From assembly GCA_023428515.1 (NCBI GenBank), contig JAEYXI010000373.1, positions 1 through 11,547 on the forward strand: a stretch of 11,547 bases of DNA. Reading direction: 5' to 3'. This document shows, one piece after another, positions 1 through 5,023 of this stretch; the stretch's first letter is position 1, and the number at the start of each line of letters is the position of its first letter. Origin of the DNA: Pseudomonadota bacterium (GTDB lineage: Bacteria > Pseudomonadota > Alphaproteobacteria > Rhizobiales > Rhizobiaceae). The position numbers and the translations under genes are program-made. The notes under the pieces were generated by a model, which did no database searches, had not been told where the DNA came from, and saw nothing but the letters and a program-made list of their open reading frames with translations.

Positions 1-150
1 GGCGTCGAACGTGTCGTCCCAGTTGCCGCGGCGGCTGGACTGCAGGATTTCGGAGATCACGTCCTGCGCGTGAACCGGACCGGAAACGGCAGCCATCGCC
101 AGCGCGCCTGCGCCGGAAAGGAAGAAACGTCGGCTCGTCTTGATCGTCAT
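1..150 (-). CDS. Tat-exported protein, probable L,D-transpeptidase LdtP (5' part only)
   Basis: Only the first 50 codons lie in the window; the gene runs off its left edge. The N-terminus is a clear twin-arginine signal peptide: a basic start, an S-R-R-F-F-L motif at residues 6-11, a hydrophobic stretch rich in Ala and Gly, and a probable cleavage site after A-H/V-H-A near residue 28 (VHA|QD). The mature start (QDVISEIL, then SRRGNWDDTFDA) resembles the periplasmic YkuD-type L,D-transpeptidases that lie beside ldtR in rhizobia and Liberibacter, where LdtR controls ldtP. Such enzymes crosslink or attach peptidoglycan stem peptides in the periplasm. The catalytic Cys domain is outside the window, so the family call depends on context and a short match. 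The gene follows ldtR on the same strand, but a strong terminator separates them, so it should have its own promoter in 151-375. Confidence 0.55.
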   Translation of the reverse strand, partial: MTIKTSRRFFLSGAGALAMAAVSGPVHAQDVISEILQSSRRGNWDDTFDA

Positions 151-375
151 TTGGTTCTCTTCTCGTCGTCGCCGGGTTCAGACCGACCGTAGTCCAGAGA
201 TTATGGTGGCCAGTATTAACAATTAGCCAACCATCACTTCAGCTCGCCGTCGCAGGATGCGGCATGGCGGCGGTGGTTTCGCTAGCTGCGATAGGCAGCC
301 CGTCCCTTGGTCGGGTAATTCATTGGAATATGGCGGCACGATGGCTTTTGCCACACACGACAGCGTGAACCCGCC
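151..375 (-). promoter_or_regulatory. Leader and promoter region of the ldtP-like gene
   Basis: This gene-free stretch lies between the ldtR terminator and the Tat-protein start, so it must hold that gene's promoter. An AT-rich island at about 201-233 is the best site. On the minus strand it reads TTGGCT, 19 bases, then CATAAT, a loose promoter match. The same island contains an imperfect inverted repeat (TGGTGGCC at 204-211 against GCCAACCA at 226-233) around an ATTAAC/AATTAG core, the size expected of a MarR-dimer site. LdtR binding here is inference from the known LdtR-ldtP pairing. Confidence 0.35.
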
Positions 376-412
376 AAAAAGAAGACGGCCGCTGCCTTTC
401 GGCAACGGCCGC
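376..412 (-). terminator. Intrinsic terminator of ldtR
   Basis: Read on the minus strand, bases 412 to 385 form a 12-bp stem (GCGGCCGTTGCC with GGCAGCGGCCGT, two wobble pairs) closed by a GAAA tetraloop. The tract CTTCTTTTT (384-376) follows directly. It begins 26 bases after the ldtR stop. This is the only strong rho-independent terminator I see in the window. Confidence 0.85.
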
Positions 413-437
413 TTCCGCCCGACTGGAGGCCGGCAGA

Positions 438-953
438 TTACATGCGATACGCGATCGTGTCGTTCCAGAAGCGGGCGAGCCGCTGCAGCGCGCGGTTCAT
501 CTGCTTGAATTCGTCCTGGTTGATGCCGCCGACCTGCTCAATCGAGCCGATATGGCGCTCGTAGAGCCCGGCGACCACCTCGGCGACCGCCTGCCCCTTC
601 GGCGTCAGGCTGACGCGGACCGAACGGCGGTCGATGCGCGAGCGCTGGTGGTTGATGAAGCCGAGGTCGACCAGCTTCTTGAGGTTATAGGAGACGTTCG
701 AGCCGAGATAATAGCCGCGCGAGCGCAATTCGCCGGCGGTCAGCTCGGCATTGCCGATGTTGAACAACAGCAGCGCCTGGATCGCGTTGATGTCGGAACG
801 ACCGTTGCGATCGAACTCGTCCTTGATCACGTCCAGCAGGCGGCGGTGCAGCCGCTCGACCAGCTGAAGCGATTCCATGTAAAGGGAGCGGATCGCCTCG
901 CGGCGATCGTCGGAAACGGTAGCGGTCTTCGCCGCCGGACGCGAATTGATCAT
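438..953 (-). CDS. ldtR: MarR-family transcriptional regulator LdtR
   Basis: A 171-residue winged-helix regulator of the MarR family. Residues 21-60 form the helical dimer region. The DNA-binding helices are at about 66-98 (NIGNAELTAGELRSRGYYLG, then SNVSYNLKKLVDLGFI). The wing at 101-118 has the family hallmark D-R-R-S-V-R-V-S-L-T-P-K-G. Sequence and neighbours match LdtR of Rhizobiales and Liberibacter, which is known to control an L,D-transpeptidase gene and cell-wall stress tolerance. I chose the ATG at 953 because GAGAGG sits about 9 bases upstream; a GTG at 998 would add 15 residues but has a poorer ribosome site. Upstream on the same strand is the DUF6163 gene, 209 bases away. Downstream come the terminator and the probable target ldtP. 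Confidence 0.85.
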   Translation of the reverse strand: MINSRPAAKTATVSDDRREAIRSLYMESLQLVERLHRRLLDVIKDEFDRNGRSDINAIQALLLFNIGNAELTAGELRSRGYYLGSNVSYNLKKLVDLGFINHQRSRIDRRSVRVSLTPKGQAVAEVVAGLYERHIGSIEQVGGINQDEFKQMNRALQRLARFWNDTIAYRM

Positions 954-1162
954 TGTCTTTGCCTCTCGTCTGTCGCCCGGTGATTGTTTGTTTCTCACCT
1001 TGATCGCGACACTATCGAATGCGCATAAAATTCGACTTAAACGTCAGGCCTAACAAGGGGTTAAGTGAAGCGGCTTTCGCAAGAGAGTTAATGAAAACCC
1101 AGATCGGCGAAGAAAATTAACCTAAAGATTTAGGCGTCTTGGCGCGGGTACCGGCGCGCGGC
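954..1162 (-). promoter_or_regulatory. Upstream region of ldtR with palindromes
   Basis: This AT-rich 209-base gap between the DUF6163 stop and ldtR should hold the ldtR promoter, but I cannot assign a convincing -35/-10 pair. Two symmetric elements are visible: CCTAAC-N5-GTTAAG at 1049-1065, MarR-site-sized and close to the likely promoter, and a perfect CCTAAA-GA-TTTAGG palindrome at 1121-1134. TTAAC-type words recur here and in the ldtP leader. Autoregulation by LdtR is known for the family; assigning it to these sites is inference. Confidence 0.35.
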
Positions 1163-1582
1163 CTACCGCTCGGCCCTGCGGCGCTGCCAATGAATGAACA
1201 GGCGAAAAGCGATGTACAACACCGCCACGGCAAGATGGCTGGACACGATCAGCAGCCGGTGGCCGTAGAGATCCTGGAAGAAGAAATACATCGCCGTCTC
1301 GGTGACCGCGCAAATCACCCAGATCACCGGCCCCCATGAAGCGAGCATCCAGAGCCCGATCGCCGCGAAGGGGTAGAACACCGCGAGCGTAACGGCGGCC
1401 ACTTGCCAATGCACCGGCATCAGGTCGAAGCGCCAGAGCGGCCCGTCATAGAGGCCGATCAGGCGGACCCAGTAGAGGACACCGAAAAGCAGGCAATAGC
1501 CGGCGACCAGCCGCTGGAACCAGACGAACGCCTGTTCCGTCAGCGTCGGCCCTAATGATCCGCGGTCGGTGAGATCCGTCAA
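1163..1582 (-). CDS. DUF6163 family membrane protein
   Basis: A 139-residue integral membrane protein with four predicted membrane segments at about 23-45, 59-81, 84-103 and 109-131. It has a short polar N-terminus and a basic tail (QRRRAER). It resembles the small DUF6163 proteins found beside ldtR in Rhizobiales; no biochemical function is known to me. The start is a TTG at 1582 that shares bases with the TGA of the upstream hydrolase gene (TTGA overlap). A strong GGGGGAG lies 8 bases before it, and the first in-frame ATG is about 55 codons further in, so translational coupling from the hydrolase gene is likely. Conserved proximity to ldtR suggests an envelope role, which is inference. Confidence 0.7.
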   Translation of the reverse strand: MTDLTDRGSLGPTLTEQAFVWFQRLVAGYCLLFGVLYWVRLIGLYDGPLWRFDLMPVHWQVAAVTLAVFYPFAAIGLWMLASWGPVIWVICAVTETAMYFFFQDLYGHRLLIVSSHLAVAVLYIAFRLFIHWQRRRAER

Positions 1583-2622
1583 AGCTGAAGCTCCCCCTCG
1601 GGAAGCGGCGCGAAATAGGCATCGACTGCTTCAGCGCTCACGTCTTCCAGCCGCGTGGGCTGCCAGGCCGGAACCGACCCCTTGTCGATCAGCGCCGCCC
1701 GGATGCCTTCGTAGAGGTCATGGCTCTGAAGCATGCGATTGAGGATGCGGAACTCCATCTTCATGCACTCGTCCATCGACATGGTCGAGCCGGCCCTGAT
1801 CGCCTGGAAGGTGACGTGCAGGCTGGTCGGCGACCGGCTCCGCATGGTCGCCAGCGTGTCGGCGGCGAATTTGTCGGCGTCCGCCGCCCGCTCGAGGCTG
1901 GCGACGATATCCTGCAGCGAGCCCAGCGAGAAATGCCTGGCGATGGCTTGAAGACAGGCCTCGTCGGTCTTGCGCCGGGCCGCCCTGAAGAACTCCCGCA
2001 ATTCCGTGCCGGGATCGCCGCTCTCGGCGATCTCCTCGGCGATGGCCGGCAGGTAGCAGGCTTCCACCGTATGCGTGGCGATGCCCGACCACAGCGCGTC
2101 GCCATATTCGATCTTGTTGCCGGTCAGGCCAAGATACATGCCGAAACTCGAGCCGAGATCGGGCAGCACATAGCTGCCGCCGACATCGGGAAAGAAGCCG
2201 ATGCCGACCTCCGGCATGGCGAAGACAGCATTCTCCGTCATCACCCGGTGCGAACCATGCACGGAGATGCCCATGCCGCCGCCCATGCAGATGCCGTCGA
2301 TCAGCGAGATATAGGGTTTCTTGAAGCGGTCGATCTGGGCGTTCAGCCGGTACTCGTCGGCGAAGAACTCGACTAGGCGCTTGCCCTCCTGCCAAGCCTT
2401 GTAGACTTCGAGGATGTCGCCGCCGGCGCAGAACGCCCTGCCCTCGGCCTTGAGGATGACGACTTCGACGCCGCGATCCTCTTCCCATGCGGTAAGCGCC
2501 GCGCTCAGCGCTTTCACCATCCTGTGCGTCAGCGCGTTCAGCGCCTTCGGCCGCGTCAGCGTGACGATGCCGGCCTTGCCGCTCCGCTCGAACCGGATCT
2601 CATCGCCGCCGCCAAAATCCAT
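1579..2622 (-). CDS. 3-hydroxyisobutyryl-CoA hydrolase / enoyl-CoA hydratase-isomerase family
   Basis: A 347-residue crotonase-fold enzyme. The length and the extended C-terminal region fit 3-hydroxyisobutyryl-CoA hydrolase (EC 3.1.2.4) rather than a 260-residue enoyl-CoA hydratase. It would release 3-hydroxyisobutyrate and CoA in cytosolic valine breakdown. Visible signatures are RPKALNAL at 24-31, the first oxyanion-hole segment GRAFCAGGDI at 61-70, the second at 110-120 (GICMGGGMGIS), and AMPEVGIGFFPDVGGSY at 135-151, which carries the catalytic-type Glu138 and Asp146. The ATG at 2622 has TGGAGGG about 11 bases upstream. It is the first gene of a transcript continuing into the DUF6163 gene by a stop/start overlap. 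Hydratase activity on other acyl-CoAs cannot be excluded. Confidence 0.82.
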   Translation of the reverse strand: MDFGGGDEIRFERSGKAGIVTLTRPKALNALTHRMVKALSAALTAWEEDRGVEVVILKAEGRAFCAGGDILEVYKAWQEGKRLVEFFADEYRLNAQIDRFKKPYISLIDGICMGGGMGISVHGSHRVMTENAVFAMPEVGIGFFPDVGGSYVLPDLGSSFGMYLGLTGNKIEYGDALWSGIATHTVEACYLPAIAEEIAESGDPGTELREFFRAARRKTDEACLQAIARHFSLGSLQDIVASLERAADADKFAADTLATMRSRSPTSLHVTFQAIRAGSTMSMDECMKMEFRILNRMLQSHDLYEGIRAALIDKGSVPAWQPTRLEDVSAEAVDAYFAPLPEGELQL

Positions 2623-2660
2623 GCTTCCAGAATCCCTCCATGATCCCTGCCGGGATTGAA

Positions 2661-2689
2661 GTGCTAAGGGCGGCGGATAGGCGCGTCAA
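2661..2689 (-). promoter_or_regulatory. Candidate promoter of the hydrolase-DUF6163 genes
   Basis: The minus strand reads TTGACG (2689-2684), 17 bases, then TAGCAC (2666-2661). The -35 matches the consensus at five of six positions; the -10 is weak. It would give a leader of about 30 bases that includes the TGGAGGG ribosome site. Confidence 0.4.
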
Positions 2690-2691
2690 TG

Positions 2692-2705
2692 CCGGGCCGG
2701 CCCGG
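2692..2705. repeat. GC-only perfect palindrome CCGGGCCGGCCCGG
   Basis: A 14-base perfect palindrome lies in the short gap between the VOC gene stop and the hydrolase promoter. There is no T-tract on either side, so it is not a classical terminator, though it could slow transcription leaving the VOC gene. Confidence 0.3.
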
Positions 2706-2727
2706 GGCAGGCAAATCGGCCCCCGGC

Positions 2728-3078
2728 TCAGTGCGAGAGGATGTTGACGATCTTGCCGAACGGGGCGCGCACGAAGAAGCGCCTGACGCCCCAGGGTTCG
2801 TCTGTTATGGCGTAGGTTATTTCGAAACCCGCTGCGACCGCGTTGGCGTAAACCTCGTCGACGTCGTCCACCTCGATGGAGAGGTCGGGCACAGGCGTGC
2901 CGGAACCGCCTTCGCTCATCACGCTTACCTGCGGCATGGATTGCAGATCCTCGGAAGCGAACGTCAATATCCAGCCGAAATCCATGACGAGCTTCAGCCC
3001 GAGCAGTTCCTCATAGAAGGCGCGCGCCGCAGCGGGATCGGCTGCGGATATGTTTGCGACAATGCGTCTGACAGCCAT
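2728..3078 (-). CDS. VOC-family (glyoxalase/bleomycin-resistance fold) protein
   Basis: A 116-residue single-domain vicinal-oxygen-chelate protein with two beta-alpha-beta-beta-beta halves. The first half shows PAAARAFYEELLGLKLV at 15-31. The second shows PDLSIEVDDVDEVYANAVAAG (positions 64-84) and ends with the usual R-A-P-F-G-K-I-V-N-I-L strand. The His normally seen in the first strand of metal-binding glyoxalases is absent (RRIVANI), so a glyoxalase I reaction should not be assumed; many such proteins bind ligands or act on unknown substrates. The ATG at 3078 has GAGGAG 9 bases upstream and is preferred over an upstream in-frame codon at 3150. The gene is divergent from hemB and may share its promoter region. 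Confidence 0.75.
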   Translation of the reverse strand: MAVRRIVANISAADPAAARAFYEELLGLKLVMDFGWILTFASEDLQSMPQVSVMSEGGSGTPVPDLSIEVDDVDEVYANAVAAGFEITYAITDEPWGVRRFFVRAPFGKIVNILSH

Positions 3079-3149
3079 GTGCAAGCTCCTCGATCGATGC
3101 GGAAGGTAGCGTCCCGCGCGGCGACGGCAAGCCGGCCCAAATCGCCGCA

Positions 3150-3177
3150 TTGGTCATACACCGCCCTGCATGCTAAA
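3150..3177 (+). promoter_or_regulatory. Candidate hemB promoter
   Basis: TTGGTC at 3150-3155, a 16-base spacer, then GCTAAA at 3172-3177. Matches are modest. A start point near 3184 would give a short leader containing GGAG, 8 bases before the ATG at 3203. It would also place an upstream in-frame ATG (3170) inside the promoter, supporting the shorter start. Confidence 0.35.
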
Positions 3178-3202
3178 AGCCGGCCAATCCCGGAGTTTTC
3201 AG

Positions 3203-4234
3203 ATGAACAAGTTCACCCCTCCCCGCCAGGCGACGGCTCGCACCGTCGACGAAATCACCGGATCGCGCCGGCTGCGCCGCATGCGCAAGGCCGACTGGTC
3301 GCGGCGGCTGGTGCAGGAGAACCGGCTCAGCGTGGACGATCTCATCTGGCCGATCTTCGTCATCGACGGCGAGAACCGCCGCGAGGAAATCGCTGCCATG
3401 CCCGGCGTCTTCCGCATGACCATCGACCTTGCGGTGAAAGAAGCCGAGCGCGCCGCAAAGCTCGGCATCCCGGCGCTCGCCACCTTCCCGAACGTCGACC
3501 TTTCGCTGCGCGACCAGACCGGCTCGCACATCCTCGACCCGGACAACGTCATCAACCGCGCCACCCGCGCCATCAAGGCCGCGGTGCCGGAGATCGGCGT
3601 CATCACCGACGCCGCGCTCGATCCTTTCACCAGCCATGGCCATGACGGCAACCTGCGCGACGGCATCATCGTCAACGACGAGACGGTGGCCCAGGTCACC
3701 GCCGCAGCGGTCGGCCAGGCCGAGGCCGGCGCCGACATCATCGCGCCTTCCGACATGATGGACGGGCGCATCGGCGCGATCCGCGACGCGCTCGACGCCG
3801 CCGGCTTCCAGGATGTCGCGATCATGTCCTACGCGACGAAGTTCGCCTCGGCCTTCTACGGCCCCTACCGCGAGGCGGTGGGCACCGCCGGCCTGCTCAA
3901 GGGCGACAAGAAGACCTACTACATCGACCACGCCAATTCGGACGAAGCGGTCCGCGAGGCCGAGCAGGATCTCGCCGAGGGCGCCGACATGCTCATGGTC
4001 AAGCCCGGCCTTCCCTATCTCGACATCATCCGCCGGCTGAAGGACGAACTCCAGATGCCGACCTTCGCCTACCAGGTATCGGGCGAGTACGCGATGATCC
4101 GCGCCGCCGCCGCCAATGGCTGGATCGACGGCGAAAAGACCATGCTGGAATCGCTGCTCGCCTTCAAGCGCGCCGGCTGCGACGGCATCCTCACCTACTT
4201 CGCGCCGACCGTCGCGGAGATGCTTCAAAAGTAG
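3203..4234 (+). CDS. hemB: Delta-aminolevulinic acid dehydratase (porphobilinogen synthase)
   Basis: A 343-residue full-length HemB that condenses two 5-aminolevulinate molecules to porphobilinogen in cytosolic tetrapyrrole synthesis. The Schiff-base lysines are visible: Lys213 in MSYATKFASAFYGPYREA and Lys267 in MVKPGLPYLDI. The metal region at 135-149 reads T-D-A-A-L-D-P-F-T-S-H-G-H-D-G, with Asp136, Asp140 and Asp148 where zinc enzymes carry cysteines. This marks the magnesium-type enzyme described in Bradyrhizobium. The ATG at 3203 is preferred over 3170 because GGAG sits 8 bases upstream. The last residues (EMLQK) differ from those encoded by a second copy of the 3' end at 4954-5023 (EMLRG). 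The gene end was therefore probably replaced when the toxin-antitoxin cassette was inserted. Confidence 0.95.
   Translation: MNKFTPPRQATARTVDEITGSRRLRRMRKADWSRRLVQENRLSVDDLIWPIFVIDGENRREEIAAMPGVFRMTIDLAVKEAERAAKLGIPALATFPNVDLSLRDQTGSHILDPDNVINRATRAIKAAVPEIGVITDAALDPFTSHGHDGNLRDGIIVNDETVAQVTAAAVGQAEAGADIIAPSDMMDGRIGAIRDALDAAGFQDVAIMSYATKFASAFYGPYREAVGTAGLLKGDKKTYYIDHANSDEAVREAEQDLAEGADMLMVKPGLPYLDIIRRLKDELQMPTFAYQVSGEYAMIRAAAANGWIDGEKTMLESLLAFKRAGCDGILTYFAPTVAEMLQK
4165..4224 (+). repeat. Direct repeat, proximal copy (hemB 3' end)
   Basis: These 60 bases (hemB codons 322-341, plus one base before) recur at 4954-5013 with one difference, G4185 versus A4974. The match stops abruptly on both sides: after GAGATGCT the sequences diverge (TCAAAAGTAG here, GAGGGGCTGA in the other copy). 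The repeats start 789 bases apart and enclose 729 bases containing only the MNT/HEPN pair. Confidence 0.95.
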
Positions 4235-4274
4235 AGGATTTTGGGTTTTTCGACCACTGCGCTAAGATCGTTTC

Positions 4275-4571
4275 ATGAATAGAAACGAGATCATCGAGCA
4301 GTTGCGCCGGAACGCCGATGCCATCCGCGGCATGGGGGCGACCTCGCTCTATCTGTTCGGCTCCGCCGCGCACGATAAGGCGCGTGCGGACAGCGACCTC
4401 GATCTTTTCATCGACTACGACCCGGCGCGCCGTTTCTCGCTTCTTGATCTCGTCGGCATCAAGCAGCTTCTGGAGGAGCGGATGTCGACGGAAATCGACA
4501 TCACCACGCGCGACAGCCTTCACCCGATGCTGAAGGATGACATCGAGCGGACCGCGGTACGCGTATTCTGA
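4275..4571 (+). CDS. MNT-family nucleotidyltransferase antitoxin (MntA-like)
   Basis: A 98-residue minimal nucleotidyltransferase. It carries the complete polymerase-beta-type signature G-S-X10-D-X-D (Gly29-Ser30, Asp41, Asp43) in FGSAAHDKARADSDLDLFID, and a third acidic residue in TEIDI (Asp75). Proteins of this family paired with HEPN toxins neutralise them by transferring AMP to a tyrosine near the RNase site. All metal-binding acids are present, so it should be catalytically active. Its TGA overlaps the ATG of the next gene by one base (TGATG), the usual antitoxin-first arrangement. There is no clear ribosome site before the ATG. A possible -10 (TAAGAT, 4263-4268) so close to the start suggests a leaderless or near-leaderless message. 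It lies 40 bases after hemB and could also be read through from it. Confidence 0.88.
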   Translation: MNRNEIIEQLRRNADAIRGMGATSLYLFGSAAHDKARADSDLDLFIDYDPARRFSLLDLVGIKQLLEERMSTEIDITTRDSLHPMLKDDIERTAVRVF

Positions 4572-4915
4572 TGGCGGAACGTCGGATCGAACCGATTCTT
4601 GCCGAAATAATCGAGGCCCTGGACGGCATCACTGCTGCCACTGCCGGCAAGACGCTCGAAGAATTTCGTTCTGATTGGCTGCTCAGGCGCGGTGTCGAGC
4701 GCGGGATCGAAATCATCTCGGAAGCAGCTAGGCATTTACCCGATGACCTCCTGAAAATGGCGCCCGAAATCCCCTGGAAACAGGTTCGTGGTATCGGAAA
4801 CATTCTCCGCCACGAATATCATAGGACGTCCGATCCGATCGTCTGGGCCGTAGTCACGGATAGCTTGCCGCCATTGCGTCTTGCCATCCAGCGAATCCAA
4901 GCGTCGCTAGGTTAA
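4571..4915 (+). CDS. HEPN-domain toxin, HepT-like ribonuclease (DUF86 family)
   Basis: A 114-residue all-helical HEPN protein of the DUF86/HepT family, expected to be an RNase toxin held inactive by the upstream nucleotidyltransferase. The family motif region is WKQVRGIGNILRHEYHRTSD (69-88). His81 and the H-x-Y tyrosine Tyr83, the residue type AMPylated in characterised HepT proteins, are present. The usual R-X4-6-H arginine is not at its normal place: position 76 is Gly, the nearest upstream arginine Arg73 gives R-X7-H, and Arg80 is adjacent to the histidine. It is translationally coupled to mntA by a one-base overlap. Base composition is visibly lower in GC than the flanking housekeeping genes, consistent with horizontal acquisition. 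Confidence 0.85.
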   Translation: MAERRIEPILAEIIEALDGITAATAGKTLEEFRSDWLLRRGVERGIEIISEAARHLPDDLLKMAPEIPWKQVRGIGNILRHEYHRTSDPIVWAVVTDSLPPLRLAIQRIQASLG

Positions 4916-4927
4916 AGATATCTACCT

Positions 4928-4950
4928 TTGCTGACCCGCGCAGTCAGCAA
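4928..4950. repeat. Inverted repeat TTGCTGAC-N7-GTCAGCAA
   Basis: A perfect 8-bp inverted repeat with a 7-base centre (CCGCGCA) lies 12 bases after the hepT stop and 3 bases before the distal hemB repeat. No T-tract follows on either strand, so it is not a standard intrinsic terminator. Possible roles are a recombinase-arm site at the insertion boundary, or a transcript-end hairpin shared by the convergent hepT and opgC messages. Confidence 0.6.
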
Positions 4951-4953
4951 GCG

Positions 4954-5013
4954 CAAGCGCGCCGGCTGCGACGACATCCTCACCTACTTCGCGCCGACCG
5001 TCGCGGAGATGCT
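4954..5013 (+). repeat. Direct repeat, distal copy (hemB 3' end)
   Basis: The second copy of the 60-base hemB 3' segment is identical to 4165-4224 at 59 of 60 positions. It overlaps the last codons and stop of opgC on the other strand (from 4984). It adjoins what looks like the ancestral downstream sequence, so it is the likelier remnant of the original gene end. Confidence 0.95.
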
Positions 5014-5023
5014 GAGGGGCTGA
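4955..5023 (+). pseudogene. hemB 3'-end fragment with its own stop codon
   Basis: Read in the hemB frame, this stretch encodes 22 codons equivalent to HemB from Lys322 onward: KRAGCDDILTYF, then APTVAEMLRG and TGA. Compared with the intact gene there is one substitution in the shared part (Gly328 to Asp) and a different last two residues (RG instead of QK). There is no start codon or upstream HemB sequence, so it is a displaced fragment and not a gene. The 40-base overlap with the convergent opgC (4984-5023) suggests hemB and opgC once ended tail-to-tail in an overlap. Confidence 0.8.

Larger units (their letters stand above)
4165..5013 (+). mobile_element. Candidate insertion unit: MNT/HEPN cassette flanked by duplicated hemB 3' end
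   Basis: A compact block of 729 bases carrying a toxin-antitoxin pair is bracketed by same-orientation 60-base copies of the hemB 3' end. This is the attL/attR-like pattern left when an element inserts into the end of a gene and restores the reading frame. An 8-bp inverted repeat lies just inside the right copy. The cassette genes look less GC-rich than hemB and opgC. No integrase, transposase or terminal inverted repeat is present. The unit may thus be a remnant, a passively mobilised cassette, or the product of homologous recombination with a donor hemB locus. The repeats are observed; mobility is inference. Confidence 0.45.

Noticed and set aside
1031..1121. Possible CtrA boxes (TTAA-N7-TTAA) upstream of ldtR
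   Set aside because: Several TTAA words occur but none are spaced by seven bases; the closest pair is 10 apart with a mismatch.
1718..2488. Minus-strand alternative frame of 256 codons inside the hydrolase gene
   Set aside because: Arg-rich frame-shifted reading of the crotonase-family gene, which is intact in its own frame.
3170..3202. Upstream in-frame ATG for hemB
   Set aside because: It overlaps the candidate promoter and lacks a ribosome site, while ATG 3203 has GGAG at good spacing and matches the expected HemB N-terminus.
2689..3645. Plus-strand open frame of 318 codons
   Set aside because: It spans the antisense of the VOC gene, the hemB promoter and hemB in the wrong frame; no single protein family fits.
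3173..4228. Minus-strand open frame of 351 codons across hemB
   Set aside because: It mirrors hemB, is low-complexity in composition with no recognisable motif, and has no ribosome site; a typical high-GC shadow.
4928..4950. Intrinsic terminator for hepT or opgC
   Set aside because: The stem is perfect but no T-tract follows on either strand, so I list it only as an inverted repeat.
4165..5013. Insertion sequence or transposon
   Set aside because: There is no transposase, no terminal inverted repeats and no short target duplication; the flanks are a duplicated gene end instead.
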